From Planctomycetota bacterium (GTDB taxonomy: Bacteria; Planctomycetota; JAJSAM01): a stretch of DNA of 9,071 nt. Below the pieces are notes generated by a model. That model searched no databases and was not told the origin of the DNA. It saw only the letters and a program-made list of their open reading frames with translations. Shown in pieces: positions 1 to 5,576 of this stretch. The position numbers and the translations under genes are program-made. How positions within the stretch are numbered: position 1 is the first letter of the stretch; the number at the start of each line of letters is the position of its first letter. The stretch covers positions 1-9,071 of the forward strand of contig JAOZQC010000095.1 of NCBI GenBank assembly GCA_029932425.1, read 5' to 3'.

Positions 1-52
1 ACCCTCCTCGATTCCCGGGAAAGCCGGGCGGTCGCCGGGGGCGATTCCTCTC

Positions 53-80
53 CGCTCGCTCCCGGACCCGGGGGCGAGCG
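53..80 (-). terminator. Hairpin just after the pentapeptide-repeat gene, possible terminator
   Basis: Two 12-base arms (53-64 and 69-80) are complementary except at one position and enclose the 4-base loop at 65-68. The hairpin begins 13 bases beyond the stop codon of the minus-strand gene ending at 94, which is where a terminator would sit. The mismatch is a G.U wobble if read on the plus strand and a C/A mismatch on the minus strand. No T-run follows on the minus strand, so this is not a textbook intrinsic terminator; it may only stabilise the 3' end. Confidence 0.4.
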
Positions 81-93
81 CCCCGCGCACGGC

Positions 94-726
94 CTACTTC
101 CGGAGGGCCCCCCGGAGGTTCACCCCCGTGGGGTTGATGTGGGAGAGGTCCGTGTGCCGGAGGTCCGCCCCCTGGAGGTTCGCTCCCTTCAGGCAGGTCC
201 CCTTGAGCTTCGCGCCGCAGAGGACGGCCTCGGAGAGGTCGGCGTTCTCGAGGTTGGCGAGGGAGAGGGTGGCCCGCCGGAAGTCGGCGTCGAACGCCTG
301 GATGCCGCGGAGGTTCGCCACGAAGAGATCGGCCTCGGAGAGATCCGCTCCGATGAGGAAGCAGCCGGTGAGATCCGCCCGGAGGAGGCGCGCCCCGAAC
401 AGGAAGGCGTTCGTGAGATCGGCGTCGGTGAGGAGGGCCTCGGTGAGGTCGGCCAGGGCCAGGTCGGCGCCGTGGAGGGTGATCCCGGAGAGATCGAGGG
501 ACCGGAGACCGGCTCCCCGGAGCTCGGCCCCGGTGAGGTCGAACCCCTCCACGGACCCGCCCGCCCGCACGTGCTTCTGGAGGAAGCGGGCGAGGTCGCC
601 GGGCAGCTTCTTCTCCGGGTCCCGGGAGTGGAAGACGCAGAGGCCGTCGGAGAGCACGGGGCCGAGATCGCAGCGCTCCCCCCGGCGGGAACCGCGGGAC
701 CACGTGTAGGCGCAGCGCGGCGTCAA
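94..726 (-). CDS. Pentapeptide-repeat protein with N-terminal Cys/His motif
   Basis: The 210-residue protein contains about 29 consecutive pentads of the A(D/N)LXX type from residue 62 to 206, for example ADLTE, ADLTN, ANLRG, ADLSE and ANLQG. Such pentads fold into a right-handed quadrilateral beta-helix, here about seven coils. Some family members (MfpA, Qnr) mimic DNA and bind gyrase, but most have no known role and nothing here points to gyrase. Residues 5-33 hold C5-x13-C19-x10-C30-x2-H33, a spacing that suggests a small zinc-binding module of the kind found in short Cys/His domains such as DUF5763. There is no signal peptide or TM helix, so it is probably cytoplasmic. The start is TTG (726-724), overlapping the stop of the upstream gene as TTGA, with GGAAG at 739-735 eight bases before. 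No internal Met exists, and the Cys/His motif lies at the very N terminus, supporting this start. Translational coupling to the gene at 723-1163 is likely. Confidence 0.85.
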   Translation of the reverse strand: MTPRCAYTWSRGSRRGERCDLGPVLSDGLCVFHSRDPEKKLPGDLARFLQKHVRAGGSVEGFDLTGAELRGAGLRSLDLSGITLHGADLALADLTEALLTDADLTNAFLFGARLLRADLTGCFLIGADLSEADLFVANLRGIQAFDADFRRATLSLANLENADLSEAVLCGAKLKGTCLKGANLQGADLRHTDLSHINPTGVNLRGALRK

Positions 727-1163
727 AGCTCGAGCTTCCGTACCAGGCCGTGGAACGCCCGCTCATCCTCGGAGGAACCCTCCGGCGGGGGAGCGAAGCG
801 GAACTCGTCCGGGCTTCCCCCCGCGTCGGCGTAGGCCCGGAGGAGATCGTTCCAGCGGTCCCGGACGGTGACGAGGAAGGCGGCCGCGTTCCGGATCTCC
901 TGGCGCATGATCTCGAGCTCGGCCGCGATCTCCTTCCGGTGTGCGGGCGAGGGGGGGATCCGCCGGGGGTCCTTCCCCGCCAGCACCCGGAGCTCGTCCA
1001 GGAGCGAGCTCAGGCGGTCCACCCGCGCCTGCAGCTTCCGGCGCCGTCCCGTGCTCATCCGGATCGCCAGGTCGAAGGTCTCTTCCTCGCACTCCTCCAG
1101 GCGGCGCAGCGCCTTCTCCACCCAGAGGGACGCCTGGTCCGGGGGGATCGAGAGCGTGCCCAT
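723..1163 (-). CDS. Hypothetical helical (coiled-coil-like) protein, 146 aa
   Basis: I do not recognise this gene. Two long charged, leucine-rich helical stretches (residues about 9-65 and 72-113) are joined by a short Pro-rich linker (IPPSPAH, 69-75). An acidic, Pro-containing tail and a last short helix (VRKLEL) follow. There is no signal peptide, TM helix or metal motif, so a cytoplasmic helical-bundle protein is likely. The length and helix-turn-helix layout loosely recall FlgN-type chaperones, but no flagellar genes lie nearby and I do not make that call. The frame stays open upstream to 1364, but ATG at 1163 is preferred because the upstream extension looks like non-coding translation and a -10-like TATACT lies six bases before this ATG. 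An in-frame GTG at 1181 has a purine run only one base away, too close to serve as its ribosome site. The gene overlaps the pentapeptide-repeat gene by TTGA at its end, so the two probably form an operon. Confidence 0.7.
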   Translation of the reverse strand: MGTLSIPPDQASLWVEKALRRLEECEEETFDLAIRMSTGRRRKLQARVDRLSSLLDELRVLAGKDPRRIPPSPAHRKEIAAELEIMRQEIRNAAAFLVTVRDRWNDLLRAYADAGGSPDEFRFAPPPEGSSEDERAFHGLVRKLEL

Positions 1164-1175
1164 GGGGGGAGTATA
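1164..1175 (-). promoter_or_regulatory. -10-like TATACT directly before an ATG, possible leaderless promoter
   Basis: On the minus strand TATACT (1175-1170) is followed by six C residues and then the ATG at 1163. Transcription typically starts about seven bases past the -10 box, which would put +1 on the A of the start codon and give a leaderless message. No good Shine-Dalgarno sequence is seen at normal spacing, which agrees with that reading. No convincing -35 hexamer is present 16-18 bases upstream, so confidence is limited. Confidence 0.35.
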
Positions 1176-1390
1176 GCCCACGCCTTTCCGGCCCGCCGCC
1201 TTTTCGGGCGCCCCGGATGGCACGAGCTTTGTAGGCGGCTTGTCCGTCAAGATCGGCGCCCCCCGGACCGAAGAATCCCACCGTCCGGGTATGGAAGGGC
1301 AACCGGTTTCACCCCCCGCATCTTGGGAAAGCGCTGGCAAATGCGCGGCGGGGGCGGTTAGCATCGAGGGCCTGTGGGAGCAGTTGCCGG

Positions 1391-1840
1391 ATGCGGAGGC
1401 GGACCTTTCTCGTCCTGCTCGGCCTGGCCGCGGTGCCCGCCCTGGTGGGCGGGATCGCGGCGCTCGTCGAGACGGACGCGGAGGCGATCGAGCGGCTCAC
1501 CGGAGACTGCCGGACCGCGTTCCTCGCGGGGAAGGCCGGGCGGATCCTGGCCTTCCTGGCGGAGGATGCCGAGGCGGAGGGAGCCGCCGGCCGCGGACCC
1601 CTCGCTCCGAAGGTGCGACCCTGGGTGGACCGGATGAAGGGCCGGTTGCAGCGCATCGCGCTGGACCGAAGGAAGATCGTGGTCCGCGGAGAGGACGCCG
1701 AGGCGGAGTGGACCGTGACCGTCCACCTCCGGCCCGGGGGTGAATGGCCTTACCCCCTGGTCCGGATGACGGCGAGGGTCGGCTACCGCCGGGGTCCCTC
1801 GGGCTGGAGGATCCGGAAGGTGGGGATCTTTCGGCGCTGA
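1391..1840 (+). CDS. Exported or membrane-anchored small protein, NTF2-like fold suspected
   Basis: This 149-residue protein opens with a basic MRRR followed by a hydrophobic segment (residues 5-26), a signal peptide or N-terminal anchor. No lipobox cysteine is present; the only Cys is C40. The mature part begins with a helix (ETDAEAIERL...), continues with a segment ending FLAEDAEAEG, and ends in alternating beta-like stretches (EAEWTVTVHL, PLVRMTARVGYR, GWRIRKVGI). A helix followed by long antiparallel strands, with a final GW-x-I-x-x-V strand, resembles the NTF2/SnoaL/DUF4440 fold, which binds small ligands or acts as a scaffold. This is a fold-level guess from pattern, not a family match. 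GGGAG at 1376-1380 lies ten bases before the ATG. The next gene on the same strand starts 38 bases after the stop, so the two may be cotranscribed. Confidence 0.72.
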   Translation: MRRRTFLVLLGLAAVPALVGGIAALVETDAEAIERLTGDCRTAFLAGKAGRILAFLAEDAEAEGAAGRGPLAPKVRPWVDRMKGRLQRIALDRRKIVVRGEDAEAEWTVTVHLRPGGEWPYPLVRMTARVGYRRGPSGWRIRKVGIFRR

Positions 1841-1878
1841 GCCGCAGCGCCGTCCGCGGGGCGGCACGGGAGGCGGTT

Positions 1879-2055
1879 ATGGGACGGAAGAAGGCCTGCT
1901 TCGGCCGGGAAGACTACGTCTGCCTCACCAAGGACTGCCCCTACATGAACGAGTGCATCCAGGCGGTCTGGGAGAAGAAGGTGTCCGGTCTCCTCCGGCG
2001 GGCGCGGAGCGAGAGGGAGGCGGCCCGGGCTGCGGAGGTCGAGTCGAAGAAGTAA
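1879..2055 (+). CDS. Small four-cysteine protein, 58 aa
   Basis: The frame is open from 1744, but the ATG at 1879 is chosen because a strong GGGAGG (1868-1873) precedes it by five bases and the extension upstream would overlap the previous gene. The 58-residue product has C7-x7-C15-x4-C20-x5-C26 in its first half (KKACFGRE, YVCLTKDCPY, NECIQAVW), followed by a highly charged helical tail rich in Lys, Arg, Glu and Ala. Four cysteines in 20 residues suggest a bound zinc ion or Fe-S cluster. A similar C-F-G...C..CP....C pattern occurs in small cysteine-rich segments of other bacterial proteins, but I cannot name a family. There is no export signal, so it is probably cytoplasmic. It follows the NTF2-like gene by 38 bases and ends six bases from the convergent HEAT gene. 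Confidence 0.72.
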   Translation: MGRKKACFGREDYVCLTKDCPYMNECIQAVWEKKVSGLLRRARSEREAARAAEVESKK

Positions 2056-2061
2056 CCACCG

Positions 2062-4074
2062 TCAGCGATCGAGTTCCCGCGCGAGCCGGTCCGCCATCCG
2101 CCGGGCCAGGTCTCTCACCGCCTCCGAGGCGTCCTCCCGGGCCGCCCTCTCCAGGATCGCGAGGGCCCGCGGCGTCCGGTGGGCGGCCACCGCCTGCACC
2201 GCCGCCTCGCGGATCGGCCCCCGGGAAGCTCCGGAGAGCGCCTCTTCCGCCAGGCGGAGGGAACCCGGCACGGGGTGGCCCGCCAGGGCCGTGAGGACGG
2301 CGGAATGCAGCGCCGCGGACTCCCGGGAGAGGCGGGCGAACAGGGACGCCGCTCCCCGGGGGTCGGCCGCGGCGATCTGTTCGAGGAGCCGGCGGCGGAC
2401 GGCGGGGGAGAGCGCCGGATTCCGGACGAACGGGAGGATCCGGGGAACGTCCTCCGGCCCGCGGAGGCGGAGACGGCGCAGGAGCGCCTCCCGCACCGCG
2501 GGCCCGTGGTCGCCGGAGCTCTGGAGCAGGCGCGGGAGGAGGTCCGGATCCCGCGACACGCTCGGAGCCAGGATCAGGGCCAGGGAGGTCCGCGCCCGGG
2601 GGTCCGGCTCCCTCTCCAGGGCGTCGAGGAGCAGCCGCCGGGTCTCCGCGTCGGGCAGGGGAGCGACGGGGACGGAGAACCCGGGATCCACCGTCGCGCG
2701 CTCCGCCCCCTCGCCCGTCCCGCGCGCGAGGGCGGCGGCCGCCGCCACCCGGACCCGGGGGGAGGGGTCCGCCCGCAGGAGGTCCGCCAGCTCGGCGCGG
2801 ACCGCGGTCTCCGCGCGGAAGACCGAGAGCACGAGGAGAAGGGCCACCCGCGCCTTCTCCTCGCCGGTCCGCAGGAACGCCCGCCGCAGCCGCTCCCGGT
2901 CCCCGGGGTCCCGGCCCGCCGCCTTCCAGGCCTTCTCGAGGACCTCCTGGGAGGGCACCTTCCGGAGGCGGGGGAGAAGCATCGCCAGGCCGGGCCTCAC
3001 CCCCACCGGGCGCCAGGAGGCGGGGGCCGGCGCGGCCGCGGGCTTCGCGGCGGCGGCCGTCTCCCGCGGGGTGGGGGCGGGGCGTTCGGGGGGGGCCGGG
3101 TGCGGCAGGGCGGCCGGGGCGCCGCGGGTCCGATCCCCGGATCCGCCCGGGGCGGGCGGCCGGGCCGAGCCTCGGCCTCCGAGCCGCTGGAGGCCGAGCC
3201 CCGCGAGGAGCAGGATGCCGAGGCCCGCTCCGGCGAGCGCGAGGCGGCGCCGGATCGCGCGGGAGGGAAGGGTCCGGGCCCCTGCGGAGGGCCGGCCGCG
3301 CGCGGGCTCTCCGCCGGGGAGGGGCGCCGGTCTCACGCTTCCCCGGAACCGCCCGAGCCCGGCCTCGAGACACCGGAGGTCCTCGAGGAGAGCGCGGGCT
3401 TCCTCCCCCTCCGGACCGTCCGCGGCGAGGATCCGCTCCGCCCGCTCCCGGTCCCGCGGCGGGACCTCGCCCGCGGCGAGGGCGTGGACGAGAGGGCGCA
3501 GGTCGTCCCGGCGCCCGGCCCCGGGGTCCCTCGGCGGCCGGCCCCGGGCGACGGCCAGCTCCCGTACCAGGAGCCGGTAGGCCGAGTCCAGCGCGGCGGG
3601 AACCTCCCGCGCGGGCGTCCCCGTGAGGGAGCTCATCCGCGGGCCGGAGACGCCCTCGACGTGGCGGAGCAGGAGCAGGCTCTCCGCCACCGGGGGGAGG
3701 CGCGCGGCGGTGCCCAGGAGAAGGCGGGCGGCCGCCTCGGGCGCCAGGCCGTCCAGGAGCGAGGAAAGCGGGAGGGGGGCCCCGCGGGCGTCCTCCCCCG
3801 GGAGGTCGGGAAGGGGCGGGGGGCGGTCCGCCCCGGTCTCCCGCCGCCGCCCGCGCCCGGCCCGGCGCGTCAGCTCCCGGAGAAGCGTCACCGCGGGGGC
3901 GGGACCCGCGATCTCGGCCTCCCGCCGGGCGAGCCCCGCCAGCGCCTCCGCGGCCACCTCCGCGGCCGCACCGGGATCGAGGGTCTCCGCCAGGGCCAGG
4001 ACCCCCGCGAGGAGGGCGAGGTCCCCGCCCGGCCCCTCCCGGGCCCCGCGGTCTTCCTCCCCGGCGGCGCTCAC
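2062..4074 (-). CDS. Membrane protein fusing ECF-sigma-like and anti-sigma-like regions to HEAT repeats
   Basis: The start is GTG at 4074-4072, overlapping the upstream SUMF1-like stop as GTGA, with GGGGAAGG just before it; the product has 670 residues. Residues about 14-75 have the helical pattern of a degenerate sigma region 2 (TLDPGAAAEVAAEALAGLAR, then an RRAGRGRRR end). Residues about 111-176 resemble sigma-70 region 4: LPPVAESLLLLRHVEGVSG followed by a turn and a second helix (PAREVPAALDSAYRLLVREL), as in ECF factors. Residues about 190-242 look like the helical part of an anti-sigma domain (LVHALAAGEVPPRDRERAER...) but lack the zinc HxxxCxxC motif. One TM helix (277-297) follows the basic SRAIRRR, so the N terminus is inside. 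A Pro/Ala-rich linker (300-357) leads to about six HEAT-type helical repeats (395-670), for example DPSPRVRVAAAAALARG and GPIREAAVQAVAAHRTPRA. The HEAT call is firm; the sigma and anti-sigma assignments are from pattern alone. It could regulate transcription in response to envelope signals or be a non-functional relic. ECF factors with C-terminal TM extensions are known in Planctomycetota. Confidence 0.82.
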   Translation of the reverse strand: MSAAGEEDRGAREGPGGDLALLAGVLALAETLDPGAAAEVAAEALAGLARREAEIAGPAPAVTLLRELTRRAGRGRRRETGADRPPPLPDLPGEDARGAPLPLSSLLDGLAPEAAARLLLGTAARLPPVAESLLLLRHVEGVSGPRMSSLTGTPAREVPAALDSAYRLLVRELAVARGRPPRDPGAGRRDDLRPLVHALAAGEVPPRDRERAERILAADGPEGEEARALLEDLRCLEAGLGRFRGSVRPAPLPGGEPARGRPSAGARTLPSRAIRRRLALAGAGLGILLLAGLGLQRLGGRGSARPPAPGGSGDRTRGAPAALPHPAPPERPAPTPRETAAAAKPAAAPAPASWRPVGVRPGLAMLLPRLRKVPSQEVLEKAWKAAGRDPGDRERLRRAFLRTGEEKARVALLLVLSVFRAETAVRAELADLLRADPSPRVRVAAAAALARGTGEGAERATVDPGFSVPVAPLPDAETRRLLLDALEREPDPRARTSLALILAPSVSRDPDLLPRLLQSSGDHGPAVREALLRRLRLRGPEDVPRILPFVRNPALSPAVRRRLLEQIAAADPRGAASLFARLSRESAALHSAVLTALAGHPVPGSLRLAEEALSGASRGPIREAAVQAVAAHRTPRALAILERAAREDASEAVRDLARRMADRLARELDR

Positions 4075-5171
4075 CGTCCTTCCCCGCCGGCCTTTCCGGC
4101 TCCGGGTTTCGGCGGCGCGGAGCGCGCGGCCCGGAACCCCACGTACTTGAAGCGGAAGTTGGGGGGCTTCTGGGAGGGGATGTAGATCCGGGTGTCGTAG
4201 GCGTCGTCGTTGTAGGAACCGCCGCGGAACCCGGGGTTGTAGATGGTCCCCACCCATTCCGAGACGTTCCCCGCCATCCCGATCACCCCGTAGGGGCTCA
4301 CGTCCCGCGGGAAGTCCTGGACGTCGGTGGGGCGGCCCAGGCCCGTCTCCCGGTCGTTGCACCGGAGGACCCGGCCGTTGTCCACGTCGCGGTCGTAGAA
4401 CTCGTAACCCCAGGGATAGGGGCGGTCGTCCTCCGTGCCGCGGGCCGCCTTCTCCCACTCCTCGGCGAGGGGAAGCCGCGCCCCCTCGCAGCCGGGCCGC
4501 TTCGCCAGGTAGTTCACGCAGAAGTCCTTCGCCTGGCTCCAGGTGATGGAGACCACGGGACGGTCCCACAGCTCGTCCGAGGGACGGGGAAGCTCGCCGG
4601 ACCGGGGGTCCCATGCCCAGGTGAAGGGAACGGACTCCCGGAAGCGGCCCTCCTTGCGGAGCCGGGTCTCCTCGTGCTCGAGGTACTCCATCCACTGGCT
4701 GTTCGTCACCTCGTACTTGAGGATGAAGAACTCGTCCACCCAGACGCTCTCGGTGCGTCCCGTCTCCCCGTACCGGAACTCCCCGGCGGGAATCCGGATC
4801 CACTCGAAGGGAAGCACGGGGCCCCGCACCCCCATCGCCACGTCGGCCTTCGAAACCCGGGGGAGGGGCTCGAAGTGGATGCCCGGAGAGGGGCGGAAGA
4901 GGGAGGGGACGAGGGCGGGATGGAAGAGGAGGATCCCGCCCCCCACCAGGAGGAGGATGCTGAGCCCGATGGACAGGTTGGCCAGGGAGTCGATGATCAC
5001 CCCCCGGCGCGCGCGGCGGGCCGGCTTCGAACGCACGAAGTGGATCCGGTCGGAGAAGGCGTTCCTCCCCTCGAACGCCCCCGGCAGCGCCAGGGCGCAC
5101 CGCGGGCAGTAGCTCCAGTCCTCCCGGACCGGGAAACCGCAGCGGGGACAGGATCCTCCGGTCTCGGCCAT
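4071..5171 (-). CDS. Zinc-ribbon, single-TM, SUMF1/FGE-like domain protein (catalytic Cys absent)
   Basis: The 366-residue protein has three parts. Residues 8-25 form a zinc ribbon (C8-x2-C11-x10-C22-x2-C25, CPRCGF...YCPRCAL). A TM helix (about 63-84) follows the basic stretch KPARRARR, placing the ribbon inside and the rest outside. Residues about 122-350 are a formylglycine-generating-enzyme/SUMF1-fold domain, with IPAGEFRYGE (127), RPVVSITWSQAKDFC (204), ARLPLAEEWEKAARG (231), YPWG (252), MAGNVSEWV (299), FRGGSY (315) and VGFRAAR (344). True FGEs oxidise a sulfatase cysteine using two cysteines between the GGS and GFR motifs; that loop here (320-344) has none, so oxidase activity is unlikely and a binding or sensing role is more probable. 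ATG at 5171 is chosen because GAGGGAG lies six bases before it; a longer frame to 5273 would add a tail unlike any domain. The gene is translationally coupled (GTGA) to the sigma-like/HEAT gene. Confidence 0.9.
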   Translation of the reverse strand: MAETGGSCPRCGFPVREDWSYCPRCALALPGAFEGRNAFSDRIHFVRSKPARRARRGVIIDSLANLSIGLSILLLVGGGILLFHPALVPSLFRPSPGIHFEPLPRVSKADVAMGVRGPVLPFEWIRIPAGEFRYGETGRTESVWVDEFFILKYEVTNSQWMEYLEHEETRLRKEGRFRESVPFTWAWDPRSGELPRPSDELWDRPVVSITWSQAKDFCVNYLAKRPGCEGARLPLAEEWEKAARGTEDDRPYPWGYEFYDRDVDNGRVLRCNDRETGLGRPTDVQDFPRDVSPYGVIGMAGNVSEWVGTIYNPGFRGGSYNDDAYDTRIYIPSQKPPNFRFKYVGFRAARSAPPKPGAGKAGGEGR

Positions 5172-5197
5172 GGCCGCTCCCTCGATCGACCGGGTCC

Positions 5198-5203
5198 ATT
5201 GTA
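5198..5203 (-). promoter_or_regulatory. Likely -10 box of the SUMF1-like/HEAT operon
   Basis: Minus-strand TACAAT (5203-5198) matches five of six bases of the -10 consensus. It would place +1 near 5191, giving a short leader of about 20 bases that contains GAGGGAG and then the ATG at 5171. In DNA this GC-rich an AT-rich hexamer at the right distance is notable. No clear -35 element is seen, so the sigma factor involved is unknown. Confidence 0.4.
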
Positions 5204-5292
5204 CCCCGGAGGACGTCGCCCGCGCCACGGCCGCGCCTCGCTGATTTCCCTTCGGGAACGGGCCGGGCGCCATTACGATCCCGCGATCCGGG

Positions 5293-5367
5293 GCCGAGAT
5301 AGCTCAACGGTAGAGCACAGCTTTCGTAAAGCTGCGGTTGCGAGTTCGATTCTCGCTCTCGGCTCCA
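5293..5367 (+). tRNA. trnT: tRNA-Thr, anticodon CGT (reads ACG)
   Basis: A complete cloverleaf can be drawn. The acceptor arms 5293-5299 and 5357-5363 pair over seven bases. The D stem is GCTC/GAGC (5302-5305 and 5313-5316). The anticodon stem CAGCT/AGCTG (5318-5322 and 5330-5334) encloses loop TTCGTAA, giving anticodon CGT at 5325-5327. The T stem GCGAG/CTCGC (5340-5344 and 5352-5356) encloses TTCGATT. CCA is encoded at 5365-5367. The threonine identity elements G1-C72, C2-G71, G35 and U36 are present. The discriminator base 73 (5364) is T, whereas bacterial tRNA-Thr usually has A. A weak promoter may lie upstream (TTCGGG at 5251-5256, 17 bases, TACGAT at 5274-5279). It stands alone between the SUMF1-like operon and the FG-GAP gene. 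Confidence 0.95.
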
Positions 5368-5497
5368 GCGCAGGTCCCGGGGGAACCCGGCCCGGGCGAT
5401 CCTCCCCTCCGCCGGCCTCCCCCTCGCGGCCCGGCCTCCGAGACCCGGGACGGGCCCCGAGCGGTTCCGCGCGCTCTCAGCTCTTCCTTCGCCCCCC

Positions 5498-5517
5498 TCC
5501 CGGGGAGGACCCCGGGA
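5498..5517. promoter_or_regulatory. Perfect 8-bp stem with AGGA loop upstream of the FG-GAP gene
   Basis: TCCCGGGG (5498-5505) and CCCCGGGA (5510-5517) are exact reverse complements around the 4-base loop AGGA. It lies between the tRNA-Thr gene and the start codon at 5577, so it could end tRNA transcription, act in the leader of the downstream gene, or be an operator-like palindrome. No T-run follows. GC-rich DNA makes such stems fairly easily, so function is uncertain. The rest of 5368-5576 shows no gene. Confidence 0.35.
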
Positions 5518-5576
5518 AGACCCGGATACGGACGCGCTGTTTCCCCGGGCCCGCCCCCGCGGTAGGATGTCCCATC

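Noticed and set aside
139..834. Plus-strand frames opposite the pentapeptide-repeat gene
   Set aside because: Low-complexity Glu/Val/Gly or Arg/Ser repeats that are the complement of the pentapeptide codons.
723..1163. Assignment of the helical protein to the FlgN chaperone family
   Set aside because: Only length and helix layout agree; no flagellar genes are nearby and no diagnostic motif is seen.
4075..5307. Open extension of the HEAT protein frame upstream to 5307
   Set aside because: This part lies in another frame of the SUMF1-like gene and has arginine/proline/glycine-rich shadow composition. GTG at 4074, overlapping the SUMF1 stop, is the natural start.
4674..5576. Long in-frame open extension upstream of the FG-GAP gene, crossing the tRNA
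   Set aside because: It runs antisense to the SUMF1-like gene and through the tRNA, with no domain signal; high GC simply removes stop codons. The start at 5577 is followed at once by a signal sequence.
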